A stretch of DNA of 64,000 nt from Nonomuraea helvata (GTDB taxonomy: Bacteria > Actinomycetota > Actinomycetes > Streptosporangiales > Streptosporangiaceae). A program made the translations under genes and the position numbers. Under the pieces are notes generated by a model. That model saw nothing but the letters and a program-made list of their open reading frames with translations. It did not search any database and had not been told where the DNA came from. The stretch covers positions 44,146-108,145 of the forward strand of contig NZ_BAAAXV010000003.1 in the NCBI RefSeq assembly GCF_039535785.1. Direction: 5' to 3'. Of this stretch, positions 43,896 through 52,649 are shown piece by piece. How positions within the stretch are numbered: position 1 is the stretch's first letter; each line of letters opens with the position of its first letter.

Positions 43896-45014
43896 TCAGA
43901 GCCAGTTCCGCCTCTTGAAGACCAAGTAAAGCGTCAAGCAGACGGCCGCCATCAGCACGATCGCGAACGGGTACCCGAACACCCAATGCGTTTCGGGCAT
44001 GAAGTCGAAGTTCATCCCATAAATGGTCCCGACCAGGGTCGGGGCGAAGAGGATGGCGGCCCAGGCGGAGATCTTCTTGACCTCCTCGCCCTGCTGGATG
44101 CTCGCCTCCGTCATCCGGGCCATCTCCGCGTTCTGCGCCTGCGTCACCAGCGTCGAGTTGACCACCAGGATGTTCTGCAGCATCGTCCGGAAGGACGAGA
44201 TCCGCTCGGCCACGGTGATCGCGTGGTCGGCCACGTCACGCAGGTAGCTCTGCAGTTCGTCGTTGACGCCGTACTTGGGCGCCCCTGCGATGAGCGCGTG
44301 CAACATGCCCACCAGCGGTGCCGTGGCCCGCTGGAACTCGATCACCTCGCCGGACAGCTCGTAGACGCGCCGCGACACCGAGGGGTCGCCGCCGAAGACC
44401 TGGACCTCGATCTCCTCGATGTCCTTCTGGAGGCCGGCCACCACCGGCGCGTAGCCGTCGACCACCGCGTCGAGGATGGCGTAGAGCACCGCCTGCGGGC
44501 CCTGCTGGAGCAGCTCGGGGTCCGACTCCATGCGCTTGCGTACGGCCTGCAGGTCGGGCGCCTCCGCGTGGCGCACGGTGATCACGAAGTTGGGCCCGAC
44601 GAAGACGTGGACCTCCCCGAACGCGACCTCCTCCACATCGTCCAGGTAGCGAGCGGCGCGCAGCACCACGAAGAGCGTGTCGCCGTAGCGGTCGGCCTTG
44701 GGCCGCTGGGAGCCGACGATGGCGTCCTCCAGCGCCAGCTCGTGCAGCTCGAACTCCTCGCCGAGCTTGACCAGCTCCCACTCCTTCGGCCGGTAGAGGC
44801 CGATCCAGGCCATGCTCTCCGGCATCTGCTTGAGCCGCTCGAAGGCGTCGGCGAGCGAGCCGGGGTTGTCGACGCGCTCGCCGCTCCGGTAGATCGCGTT
44901 GTCGATGACGGTCGGCCGGTACGGCCGCTCCTCTGCGGCGCGCGGGTCCATCGAGTGCTCAGGCGCCTCCTCGCGTACCTCACCGCTGCGCCTGAAGCCC
45001 TTCACCCTGGCCAT
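43896..45014 (-). CDS. corA: CorA-family divalent cation (Mg2+/Co2+) transporter
   Basis: 372 aa. The C-terminal two membrane helices flank the GMN signature (TIYGMNFDFMPETHWVFGYP), and the last residues KRRNWL are basic as usual. The N-terminal cytosolic funnel is complete (MESDPELLQQGPQAVLYAILD, long stalk helices). It forms a pentameric channel for magnesium and related cations in the inner membrane. The ATG at 45014 gives a slightly longer N-terminus with many charged residues. The gene is probably monocistronic. Confidence 0.93.
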   Translation of the reverse strand: MARVKGFRRSGEVREEAPEHSMDPRAAEERPYRPTVIDNAIYRSGERVDNPGSLADAFERLKQMPESMAWIGLYRPKEWELVKLGEEFELHELALEDAIVGSQRPKADRYGDTLFVVLRAARYLDDVEEVAFGEVHVFVGPNFVITVRHAEAPDLQAVRKRMESDPELLQQGPQAVLYAILDAVVDGYAPVVAGLQKDIEEIEVQVFGGDPSVSRRVYELSGEVIEFQRATAPLVGMLHALIAGAPKYGVNDELQSYLRDVADHAITVAERISSFRTMLQNILVVNSTLVTQAQNAEMARMTEASIQQGEEVKKISAWAAILFAPTLVGTIYGMNFDFMPETHWVFGYPFAIVLMAAVCLTLYLVFKRRNWL

Positions 45015-45030
45015 GGTTCACTTCCTGGAA

Positions 45031-45498
45031 TTACGAGAGCTCGTCGAGTCGTTGTGCGGCGCGGTCCCTGATGGTCTTGCGCCACATCGGCGTCCACCCG
45101 AACAGCAGCCCGTGCGGCCTCCCGAGCGCCATCTTCGACCAGCGCTTGAAGTCGAATTCGTCGTGATGGCGGACGATCAGATCGTCCTCGAACCTGAACA
45201 GCGCGTCGATCTCGTTCACGACCTCGCGCCCCGTGCTGGCGAACGTGTACCGCGACGTCCAGTGCGCGCTCCCGGTGTAATCGTCGGCCGTTACGTCACG
45301 ATATGCGGATTTCAGCCCGTCGCGCACGCCGAGCTGGAGCCGCCACATCCTCATCACCCTGTCGCGCCCTTCGACCTCCAGGAAGATCGGATCGCCGAAG
45401 CTGACCTCAGGGTGATAGCAGCGCTCCATGGCCGCGAGGTCCGCGCGGCCCAGGGCGTCGAAGAAAGCGCGGATGAGCGCCACGTGCTGATCGTTCAC
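45031..45498 (-). CDS. SnoaL/NTF2-like protein
   Basis: 155 aa from GTG 45498. The sequence VALIRAFFDALGRADLAAMERCYHPEVSF and later FASTGREVVNEIDALFRFEDD, IVRHHDEFDFKRWSKMALG are typical of the SnoaL-like cone fold of steroid isomerase and polyketide cyclase relatives; in this group they are usually of unknown function. AGGAAG directly precedes the start, tighter than normal spacing. The gene follows the amidohydrolase gene by 7 bases on the same strand, so both are probably co-transcribed. Confidence 0.75.
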   Translation of the reverse strand: MNDQHVALIRAFFDALGRADLAAMERCYHPEVSFGDPIFLEVEGRDRVMRMWRLQLGVRDGLKSAYRDVTADDYTGSAHWTSRYTFASTGREVVNEIDALFRFEDDLIVRHHDEFDFKRWSKMALGRPHGLLFGWTPMWRKTIRDRAAQRLDELS

Positions 45499-45505
45499 CT
45501 TCCTA

Positions 45506-46390
45506 TCAGACCACGGCCGCGCCGTTGTCCCAGCAGACTGCCCGCAACCAGTCATCCCCCAGCCCCAGCCGGGCGAGGGCGTCCAGTTGATGGGCGTAGG
45601 GGTAGGGAATTGTTGGAAAGTCAGTGCCGAGCACCACTTTCCCGGAAAGACCAAGTTCAACCAACGGCGGCCGCAATCGCGCGGGGAACGGCATACCTAC
45701 CTCGGCGAAGTCGGTGAAGGCCATCGTGGTGTCCAGCATGACCCGTTCGTAGCGGGCGGCCAGCTCGAAGAACGGGTCGTACTCCGGCATCCCCAGATGC
45801 GCGATCACCACCCGCAGCCGCGGATGCCTGCGCAGCACCCCGCCGATCGGCTCCGCCCCGATGTGGCCGCCCGGCACGGGCACCGAACTGGCGTGCGTCA
45901 CCACCGGCACGCCCGCGTCCGCCAGCAGCCCCCAGACCTCGTCCAGCTCGGCGGCCCGCGGGTCGAACCCGCCGACCTGCAGGTGCACCTTGAAGATCCG
46001 GGCGCCGTCCTCCAGCGCTCGGCGCACGTACGCCACGACCCCAGGCTCGGGGTAGAACGTCGCCGAAGGAAGGCATTCAGGTGTACGGCGGGCGAAATCC
46101 AGTGTCCAGGTGTTGAGGTCGGCCGCCATGTCGGGCCTGTGGGCGTAGGCGAGAGCGGGGAACTTCCGTACGCCCATCGCCCGCAGCCGCTCGACCCGCT
46201 CCTCCACCGGCCACCCGTACTCGATCTTCCAGCCGTTCCCCATCAGCGGGCCACCGTGCCGGAAGTGGTGCCACACGCGGCGCTCCATCCGCTCCGGCAG
46301 GAAGTGCACGTGCAGGTCGATCAGGCCGGGCAGGCCCAGCCCCCGCCACCAGTCCGGCACCTGGGCGTCAGAATGTTGTTCTGTGGCCAC
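45506..46390 (-). CDS. Amidohydrolase family 2 (TIM-barrel metal hydrolase)
   Basis: 294 aa from GTG 46390. The N-terminal LPGLIDLHVHFLPE holds the metal-binding HxH; KVHLQVGGF gives the barrel lysine or histidine; VVTHASS and VIAHLGM contribute histidines; VVLGTDFPTIPY carries the final aspartate. Members hydrolyse or decarboxylate small aromatic or lactone substrates; substrate unknown. A TAAAGT box lies 7 bases before the GTG, so the mRNA is probably leaderless. The start is only 34 bases from that of the divergent metallopeptidase gene. Confidence 0.8.
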   Translation of the reverse strand: MATEQHSDAQVPDWWRGLGLPGLIDLHVHFLPERMERRVWHHFRHGGPLMGNGWKIEYGWPVEERVERLRAMGVRKFPALAYAHRPDMAADLNTWTLDFARRTPECLPSATFYPEPGVVAYVRRALEDGARIFKVHLQVGGFDPRAAELDEVWGLLADAGVPVVTHASSVPVPGGHIGAEPIGGVLRRHPRLRVVIAHLGMPEYDPFFELAARYERVMLDTTMAFTDFAEVGMPFPARLRPPLVELGLSGKVVLGTDFPTIPYPYAHQLDALARLGLGDDWLRAVCWDNGAAVV

Positions 46391-46397
46391 GGACGAG

Positions 46398-46415
46398 ACT
46401 TTACCCGGATAGGGT
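46398..46415. promoter_or_regulatory. Back-to-back -10 boxes of two divergent genes
   Basis: On the minus strand TAAAGT (46403-46398) lies 7 bases before the GTG at 46390. On the plus strand TAGGGT (46410-46415) lies 9 bases before the ATG at 46425. The two promoters must overlap, since only 34 bases separate the starts. Confidence 0.45.
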
Positions 46416-46424
46416 TTCTCCTCG

Positions 46425-47123
46425 ATGGAACAGCTCTGGGCCCACCTGATCAAGGTTCAGCCTGACCCCGACCCCTGGGTCGTGGGGGTCTCGGCTCTGG
46501 CCGCGCTCGTGCTCGTCGGCTTCCGCATGCCCTGGCAGGTGTCCAGAGGCCTGATCACGATCGCCCACGAGGGCGGCCACGCGCTGATGGCGCTGGTCAC
46601 CCGGCGCAAGCTCGAAGGCATCCGCCTCCACTCCGACACCTCCGGCGTGACGCTGACCAGGGGCAGGCCCACCGGGCCCGGCATGGTGCTGACCGCGCTC
46701 GCCGGCTATCTCGCGCCGTCGCTGCTCGGGCTTGCCGCCGCCTGGCTGACCGAGAAGGGGCACATCACGCTGCTGATCTGGGGCGTGCTGCTGTTCCTGG
46801 TCTGCATGCTGCTCCTGATCCGCAACCTGTACGGCGCGCTGATCCTGCTGGCCACCGGCGGCGCCGTCTTCGCCCTGATCATGTACGCGCCGGCCGAGGT
46901 CCAGCAGGTCGTCGCGCTCGTCGCGGTCTGGTTCCTGCTGTTGGGCGGGATCAGGCCGATCATCGAGTTACAGCGCAAGCGGCGCAGGCGGCAGGCGAGA
47001 GACTCCGACGCCGACCAGCTGGCCAGGCTGACGTTCCTGCCCGGCGGGTTCTACGTGTTCTTCTTCCTGCTGGTATCGGTCGTGTCCGCGGTCTTCGGGG
47101 CGTACCTCATGAATCCCCTCTAA
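46425..47123 (+). CDS. M50-type membrane metallopeptidase
   Basis: 232 aa with five or six membrane helices. ITIAHEGGHALMAL at about residues 43-56 contains the zinc-binding HExxH. An LTRGRPTGPGMVLTALAGYLAPSL segment follows, as in the actinobacterial peptidase family M50B, and a basic loop (RKRRRRQAR) precedes the last two helices. Such intramembrane proteases cleave membrane-bound regulators, but the group seen here is often small and uncharacterised. The second zinc ligand (an Asp in later helices of site-2 proteases) is not evident. ATG 46425 appears to be nearly leaderless. Confidence 0.8.
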   Translation: MEQLWAHLIKVQPDPDPWVVGVSALAALVLVGFRMPWQVSRGLITIAHEGGHALMALVTRRKLEGIRLHSDTSGVTLTRGRPTGPGMVLTALAGYLAPSLLGLAAAWLTEKGHITLLIWGVLLFLVCMLLLIRNLYGALILLATGGAVFALIMYAPAEVQQVVALVAVWFLLLGGIRPIIELQRKRRRRQARDSDADQLARLTFLPGGFYVFFFLLVSVVSAVFGAYLMNPL

Positions 47124-47168
47124 TCTCGAAAATTCGCACTAAACTCGCCTGTAACAGGGGGGAGTGCC

Positions 47169-48830
47169 GTGCTGCCAGCCGAGGACGCGCCCGGCTACCG
47201 GGTACTCGATCAGGCGGGCCAGGGCGGATTCGCCGTCGTGTACCGCGCCTATCAGGAGCGCCTCGACCGGGTCGTGGCGCTCAAGGTGCTGTCGGTCGAC
47301 CGGGTCGACCAGCGCACGATGCGCAGGTTCCAGCGCGAGCTGCAGCTCACGGGCCGCCTCACCGGCCACCCCAACGTCGTGACCGTCTTCGACACCGGCG
47401 TCACCCGCTCGGGCAAGCCGTACATCGCGATGGACTTCTTCGAGAACGGCTCGCTGCGGGACAAGATCCGCAAGGAGGGGCCGCTGCCGGTGCCCGACGT
47501 GCTGCGGGCCGGGGTGAAGCTCGCCGGGGCGCTGTCCGCCGTACACGAGGCGGGGGTCCTGCACGGCGACATCAAGCCGCAGAACATCCTCATCTCCCGG
47601 TACGGCGAGCTCGCCATCGCCGACTTCGGCGTGGCCAGGGTCGTCGACTCCTCGGAGGTCTCGGCCACGTCGCAGGCGTTCACCCCGCTGCACGCCGCCC
47701 CCGAGGTGCTCACCGGCCAGCCCCACTCCGCATCGACCGACATCTACTCGCTCGGCTCGACCCTCTACCACCTGCTGGCCGGCCAGCCCGCCTTCCACAA
47801 CCCGACGGACCCGTCGATCGCGCCCCTCATGTACCGGGTGCTCGCCATCGAGCCGCCCCCGATCAACCGTTCCGACGTGCCGCCGCCGGTCCTCCGGACG
47901 ATCCTGCGGGCGATGTCGAAGCAGCCGGAGCACCGGTACGGCTCCGCGCGCGAGCTGGCCCGGAGGCTGCAGGAGGTCCAGGCCGAGCTGGGCCTGCCGG
48001 TGACGGACCTGGTGGGTCAGGACCCCGGCCCCGGGCCGTCGCTCTCCACCCTCCCCCGGACCCGTGTCGAAGACCCGCCCACCGGCTCCTCCTCGTTCCC
48101 GGCCACCGGCAACCACCTGCCCGCCGCCGCCCGCCCGGCGCCGGACGCGTACCCGGGCACGCAGCCGCCGGCCGGCGGTGGCCCGGGGCAGCACGTACCC
48201 CAGGGGACGGGTCAGCACGGGCTCCAGGGGACGGGGCAGGTCGGGTTCCAGGGGGCGGGGCAGGGCCACATGGCGTCCGGGCAGCCGGGCGTGCCCGCGG
48301 CGGCCACCAACCGACACGTGCAGGGCGGGGAGACAGAGCCCCCCGGCGGGGCGCGCCTGCGGCGGGGTCTCGTGGTCGGCGCGGCGGTGGCGGCCGTCGT
48401 GATCGGCGGCACGGGCGCGGCGCTCTACGTCTCACTCAGGAAGCCCGAGACACCGCGGAGTGCCCAGCCGAAGACGTCCGAGCCCGTCATCGAGGACACC
48501 GGCACCACCATCGACAAGCGGTCCATAGCCGCGCTCAGGCCGCGCGGCCTCAAGGCGAAGGACGGGGGCACCCTGGTCGAGCTGACGTGGACGCTCCCGG
48601 CCGGCGCCCGCCGCTATCCCGTGGTCCTCCAGCGTTCGCCGGTCAAGAAGGGCGAGCACCCTCTGACCGCCCTGGGCCAGGGTGCCACCGAGACCCGGGT
48701 CGCGGGCCTGGACCCGGGCAAGGGCTACTGCTTCCTGGTGGGCGTGCCGCTCCAGATCTCGAAGAACTCCACGGTCGCCTGGTCCAAGCCGGTGTGCGTC
48801 CGCGGAGCCGTGGTCCGCTCATCCCAGTAG
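47169..48830 (+). CDS. Membrane Ser/Thr protein kinase with FN3-like extracellular domain
   Basis: 553 aa from GTG 47169 with a G-rich ribosome site at 47157-47164. The kinase domain (about 10-270) has the loop DQAGQGGFAVVYRAY, VALKVL, catalytic loop LHGDIKPQNIL (Gly in place of the usual Arg, so a non-RD kinase), IADFGVARV and PLHAAPEVL. A Pro/Gly-rich linker with GTGQxGxQG repeats leads to one membrane helix near 397-420. The C-terminal ~110 residues (PRGLKAKDGGTLVELTWTLP to VAWSKPVCVRG) look like one fibronectin type III domain, placed outside. Signal unknown. Confidence 0.9.
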   Translation: MLPAEDAPGYRVLDQAGQGGFAVVYRAYQERLDRVVALKVLSVDRVDQRTMRRFQRELQLTGRLTGHPNVVTVFDTGVTRSGKPYIAMDFFENGSLRDKIRKEGPLPVPDVLRAGVKLAGALSAVHEAGVLHGDIKPQNILISRYGELAIADFGVARVVDSSEVSATSQAFTPLHAAPEVLTGQPHSASTDIYSLGSTLYHLLAGQPAFHNPTDPSIAPLMYRVLAIEPPPINRSDVPPPVLRTILRAMSKQPEHRYGSARELARRLQEVQAELGLPVTDLVGQDPGPGPSLSTLPRTRVEDPPTGSSSFPATGNHLPAAARPAPDAYPGTQPPAGGGPGQHVPQGTGQHGLQGTGQVGFQGAGQGHMASGQPGVPAAATNRHVQGGETEPPGGARLRRGLVVGAAVAAVVIGGTGAALYVSLRKPETPRSAQPKTSEPVIEDTGTTIDKRSIAALRPRGLKAKDGGTLVELTWTLPAGARRYPVVLQRSPVKKGEHPLTALGQGATETRVAGLDPGKGYCFLVGVPLQISKNSTVAWSKPVCVRGAVVRSSQ

Positions 48831-51041
48831 CTTGCGCGCCGCCTGCTCGATCTCGTCCTCCGACAGCAGCACGTGGTCGGCCGCCTTGCCGAGGGGGATG
48901 AAGCTGTCGGCCGAGGTCACCCGGCCGATCCGCCCGGTGAACCCGGCGTCGACCAGCTCCGCCACGATCGCCTCGGAGACGCCGCCGGTGTGCCGGGTCT
49001 CGTCGGCGATCAGCACGTTGCCGGTCAGCTCGGCGGCGCGCAGCAGGTCCTCCTTCGGCAGCGGAGCCAGCCAGCGCAGGTCGAGGACGCGGCACCCGAC
49101 GTTCTCCTGGGTCAGCCGTACGGCGGCCCGCAGGCTCATCCGCACGCCGTTGCCGAACGTCACGATCGTCAGGTCGCGCCCGTCGCCGTAGGAGCGCGCC
49201 CGCCCGATGGGCACGTGCGTCTCCGCCCAGCGGCCGGGGGGCGGGTAGGGCGCGAGCCAGCCGCCGTCGCCCTCCTCGAACAGGTCACGCGTGTGGTAGA
49301 GGGCGATCGGCTCCAGGAACACGCAGACCGAGCCGCACGTACGGGCCGCCGCCAGGCAGGTGCGCAGCATGGCCGCGGCATCGTCGGGCCGCGCGGGCGA
49401 GGCGATGACCAGGCCGGGGATGTCGCGCAGCGCGGCCACCGAGTTGTCGTTGTGGAAGTGCCCGCCGAACCCCTTCTGGTAGGCGTACGCGGCCACCCGC
49501 ACCACCATCGGGTTGGTGTACGAGCCGCGCGAGAAGTACGACAGCGTGGCCGCCTCCCCGCGGATCTGGTCGAGCGCGTTGTGCAGGTAGGCCAGATACT
49601 GGATCTCCGGCACGGGCAGCAGCCCCGACACGCCCGAGCCGAGCGCCAGCCCCAGGATCGCCTGCTCGTCGAGCAGCGTGTCGAACACCTGCCCCGCGCC
49701 GAACCTCTTCTGCAGCCCCCTGGTCACACCGTAGACGCCGCCCTTCTTGGCGACGTCCTCGCCGAACACGGTCATCTCGGGGTAGACGGCCAGCGCGTCG
49801 GCGAGCGTGCGGTTGATGGCCTGCGAGAGCGTCATCGGCTTGTCGTGCTCGGGCAGCTGCCCGGCGAAGGCCTTCTCCCTGGCCGCGGGCATGGCCGCCA
49901 TCGGGCTGATCTTCGCGATCAGCTCGGGCCGGCGCGGCGCGAGCGGCTCCATGATCTCCTTGGCGGAGCCGAGCCGCGGGCTGCGCGTCGTCTCGAGCGC
50001 GATCCGCAGCACGTGCTCGCGCTGCGACTCGTACGTCCTGAGCAGCTCTTCCGGCGTGCTCAGCCCGGCCTCCACGAGCAGCGCCGCCGTGCGCACCAGC
50101 GGGTCGCGCTCGAGGTCGGCCCTGAGCTCCCGCTGGGTGCGGTAGGCCTGCTCGACGTCGGACCCGGCGTGTCCCATGAGCCGCACGGTGGACAGGTGGA
50201 GGAAAGCGGGGGAGCGGTGCTCGCGGACGTGCCGGACGGCGCGGACGGCGGCGTCGTACGCCTCGGCGAGGTCGCAGCCGTCGGCGGCGAAGTACTCGAT
50301 GCCGGGACGCCGCGCGGCCGCCTCCACCCAGCCCTTGGGCGTCCGGACGCTGATGCCGATGCCGTTGTCCTCGCACACGAACAGGATCGGCAGCGGCTGC
50401 CCCTGGTAGGTGGCGTAGGAGGCGGTGTTGAAGCCGCTCAATGCGCTCGCGTGGTTGACCGAGGCGTCGCCGAAGCTGCACACCGTGACGGCGTCGGCCG
50501 GCTGCCAGTGGCACGGCGCGCCGAGCGCCCTGGCCCGCTCGATGGCGAACGCCACGCCCACCGACCTGGGCAGGTGGCTGGCGATCGTCGAGGTCTGGGG
50601 GATGACGGCCAGCTCGGGATGGCCGAACACCTTGTGCCTGCCGCCCGCGATCGGCTCGCCGGCCGCCGCGGTCAGGCCCATGAGCACGTCGCGGATGCCC
50701 TGCTCGGGCAGCCTGCCCGCCTGCTCCGACCTGGTCAGGTAGAACGCGCCCGAGCGGTAGTGGAGCAGCGCGGGGTCGGTGGGCCGCAGGGCGGCCGCGA
50801 CGGCCGCGTTGCCCTCGTGGCCGGCCGAGCCGATCGTGTAGAAGCCCTCGTCCCGCTCGCGCAGCCAGCGGGCCGCGATGTCGAGCAGGCGGCTGTCGAC
50901 CTGGCGTTGGAAGAGCTTCAGGCACTCCTCGCCGGTCAGGGACGTGCCCTCGTGGACCGGCAGCCCCGGATCTCGTGCGGGGCCCGCCTTCAGCGCCGCA
51001 ACCGCTTGGGTGAAATGAGTCTCAACTGTGTCCCGCGCCAC
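48819..51041 (-). CDS. 2-oxoacid dehydrogenase E1, alpha and beta subunits fused
   Basis: 740 aa from GTG 51041. The N-terminal ~390 residues are E1 alpha: FYTIGSAGHEGNAAVAAAL, LLHYRSGAFYL and the thiamine-diphosphate motif SFGDASVNHASALSGFN. From about 405 E1 beta follows: TLSQAINRTLADAL, VFGEDVAKKGGVYGVTRGL, GFGGHFHNDNS and a C-terminal transketolase domain (GRDLTIVTFGNGVRMSL). Usually these are two genes. It probably oxidatively decarboxylates branched-chain 2-oxoacids; E2 and E3 genes are not in the window. CATAAT lies exactly 7 bases before the GTG, indicating a leaderless transcript. Confidence 0.88.
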   Translation of the reverse strand: MARDTVETHFTQAVAALKAGPARDPGLPVHEGTSLTGEECLKLFQRQVDSRLLDIAARWLRERDEGFYTIGSAGHEGNAAVAAALRPTDPALLHYRSGAFYLTRSEQAGRLPEQGIRDVLMGLTAAAGEPIAGGRHKVFGHPELAVIPQTSTIASHLPRSVGVAFAIERARALGAPCHWQPADAVTVCSFGDASVNHASALSGFNTASYATYQGQPLPILFVCEDNGIGISVRTPKGWVEAAARRPGIEYFAADGCDLAEAYDAAVRAVRHVREHRSPAFLHLSTVRLMGHAGSDVEQAYRTQRELRADLERDPLVRTAALLVEAGLSTPEELLRTYESQREHVLRIALETTRSPRLGSAKEIMEPLAPRRPELIAKISPMAAMPAAREKAFAGQLPEHDKPMTLSQAINRTLADALAVYPEMTVFGEDVAKKGGVYGVTRGLQKRFGAGQVFDTLLDEQAILGLALGSGVSGLLPVPEIQYLAYLHNALDQIRGEAATLSYFSRGSYTNPMVVRVAAYAYQKGFGGHFHNDNSVAALRDIPGLVIASPARPDDAAAMLRTCLAAARTCGSVCVFLEPIALYHTRDLFEEGDGGWLAPYPPPGRWAETHVPIGRARSYGDGRDLTIVTFGNGVRMSLRAAVRLTQENVGCRVLDLRWLAPLPKEDLLRAAELTGNVLIADETRHTGGVSEAIVAELVDAGFTGRIGRVTSADSFIPLGKAADHVLLSEDEIEQAARKLLG

Positions 51042-51048
51042 ACCACCG

Positions 51049-51054
51049 ATTATG
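51049..51054 (-). promoter_or_regulatory. -10 box of the fused E1 gene
   Basis: CATAAT on the minus strand (51054-51049), followed by 7 bases and the GTG start. No matching -35 is obvious. Confidence 0.5.
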
Positions 51055-51124
51055 TCTGTGTTCGGCGCCGCCGTCTGCTGGACGCCGCCCACATCTTTTG
51101 ACCAGCCCGATTGCCCCTACTCAT

Positions 51125-51159
51125 AACTTTTTGTCAGATTTCACAACTTTTAGGCAGAT
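51125..51159 (+). promoter_or_regulatory. 15-bp direct repeat, 20-bp period, upstream of secreted protein gene
   Basis: AACTTTTTGTCAGAT (51125-51139) and AACTTTTAGGCAGAT (51145-51159) match at 13 of 15 positions and start 20 bases apart, about two helix turns. The region is AT-rich. TTGACC at 51098-51103 with CATAAC at 51122-51127 could be the promoter, in which case the repeats cover the transcription start. Confidence 0.45.
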
Positions 51160-51237
51160 GCGGACGTCTACTCCCATGACATACGTGGCACCCTCAATGC
51201 CGCGTTGAACCCCTGGGGTATCCAGAAAGGAACCCGC

Positions 51238-52581
51238 ATGTTGCAACGCATTCGCGTGGCGGCCCTCGCCGTCACGTTGGGCGCCGGGGCTCTCGTCCTG
51301 GCACCGACGGCCGCGACGGCGGCCGTGGACCCGGTCGTCACCCGGGTGGGGATCAATCCCGGTCCCCCGATCGACGTCACGAACGGCGCGGTCACGGCCA
51401 CGTTCCGCTTTGCCACCAAGGGGACGGACAAGGCCGAGCTCCAGCTCAAGCCCCCGGGTGACATCAGCGTCGGCAAGCCCGTCGACCTGACGCCCACCAA
51501 GGACGGCGACTGGACCAGGTGGACCGGCACCAGGTCCTTCGACTCGGCGAACGCCGGCACGTGGAGCTGGCTCGCCATCGCCGGCGGCACCTCACGCGGC
51601 GGCACGTTCGAGGTCGTCTTCAAGAAGGCGCTCGACACCAAGATCGTCGACTTCGGCGCCAGTCCCGACGTCGTGGACAAGGGCGACCTGGTCAAGGTCT
51701 CGGGGCGGCTCCTGGCCGACGGCAAGGGGTACGGCGGGCAGGCCGTCGTGATCACCTTTCGCGAGCGCGGCACCGACGCCTACCGTCACGTCACCAAGGT
51801 GACGAGCCGCGCCGACGGCTCGTTCAGCGCCGCCGTACGGGCCGATGAGACCGGCTGGTGGCGGGCCGAGTTCACGGGCACGTCCGTGGCCAAGGGCTCG
51901 GTCAGCGACACCGACAGGGTCGACGTCAGGCGTGGCGACGTCGACAGCCGGATCGTCGGCTTCGACGCCCGGCCGGAGCCCGTGGACAAGGGCGACCGGC
52001 TCACGTTCGGCGGCGCCCTGCAGGTCGAGGGCCGCGACGGCGTCCCCGGCGAGCGCGTGTCGATCTACTTCCGGGCCGCCGGCTCGCACCGGTGGGAGTA
52101 CGTCACCAGCGACGTGACCGGCAGCCACGGCCGCTTCTGGGCCTCCGCCACCGCGCAGACCTCTGGCTGGTGGCGCGCCGAGTACGCGGGCGCCCGCGGC
52201 GTGCGCGGCTCGGTCAGCGGCGCCGACTGGGTCCAGGTCGACCAGCCCGCCCCGGCGCCGGAGAAGGCGGACAGCCGGCTGATCAAGTTCAACGCGTACC
52301 CGGAGCCGGTCAAGCGCGGCAAGTACGTGAAGGTCACCGGCAAGCTCCAGATCGACGACGAGGGCACCTGGGAGGGCTACCGCGGCAAGGTGGCGCTCTA
52401 CTTCAAGCGTGCCGGCTCCCACAAGTGGCAGTACGTGAAGACGACCTGGTCGAACTCGAGCGGCAGCCTTTACACCAAGGTCAAGGCGTACAACTCGGGC
52501 CGGTGGCGTTTCGTGTTCGCCGGCGACGATGACGCCTACGGCGACACCAGCGGCTCGGACTACGTCCGCGTGAAGCGCTGA
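51238..52581 (+). CDS. Secreted protein with three related beta-sandwich repeats
   Basis: 447 aa. A Sec signal peptide (VAALAVTLGAGALVLAPTAATAA) is followed by an N-terminal beta domain (about 30-135) and three related units of about 100 residues, each beginning with a variant of DTKIVDFGASPDVVDKGD (SRIVGFDARPEPVDKGDRL; SRLIKFNAYPEPVKRGKYV) and ending in GWWRAEFTG or GRWRFVFAG. These resemble Ig/CARDB-like modules seen in exported actinobacterial proteins; no catalytic motif is present. AGAAAGGAAC gives the ribosome site for ATG 51238. It ends shortly before a strong terminator. Confidence 0.8.
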   Translation: MLQRIRVAALAVTLGAGALVLAPTAATAAVDPVVTRVGINPGPPIDVTNGAVTATFRFATKGTDKAELQLKPPGDISVGKPVDLTPTKDGDWTRWTGTRSFDSANAGTWSWLAIAGGTSRGGTFEVVFKKALDTKIVDFGASPDVVDKGDLVKVSGRLLADGKGYGGQAVVITFRERGTDAYRHVTKVTSRADGSFSAAVRADETGWWRAEFTGTSVAKGSVSDTDRVDVRRGDVDSRIVGFDARPEPVDKGDRLTFGGALQVEGRDGVPGERVSIYFRAAGSHRWEYVTSDVTGSHGRFWASATAQTSGWWRAEYAGARGVRGSVSGADWVQVDQPAPAPEKADSRLIKFNAYPEPVKRGKYVKVTGKLQIDDEGTWEGYRGKVALYFKRAGSHKWQYVKTTWSNSSGSLYTKVKAYNSGRWRFVFAGDDDAYGDTSGSDYVRVKR

Positions 52582-52604
52582 CCGCCTGATCGCCTGATCG
52601 ACGG

Positions 52605-52637
52605 CTGAGGCCCGGGGACGCCATCCCCGGGCCTCAG
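52605..52637. terminator. Bidirectional intrinsic-type terminator hairpin
   Basis: CTGAGGCCCGGGGA (52605-52618) pairs perfectly with TCCCCGGGCCTCAG (52624-52637) across a 5-base loop. It lies between two converging genes (stops at 52581 and 52650). There is no U-tract, as is common in actinomycetes. Confidence 0.85.
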
Positions 52638-52649
52638 TTCGTACGGCGG

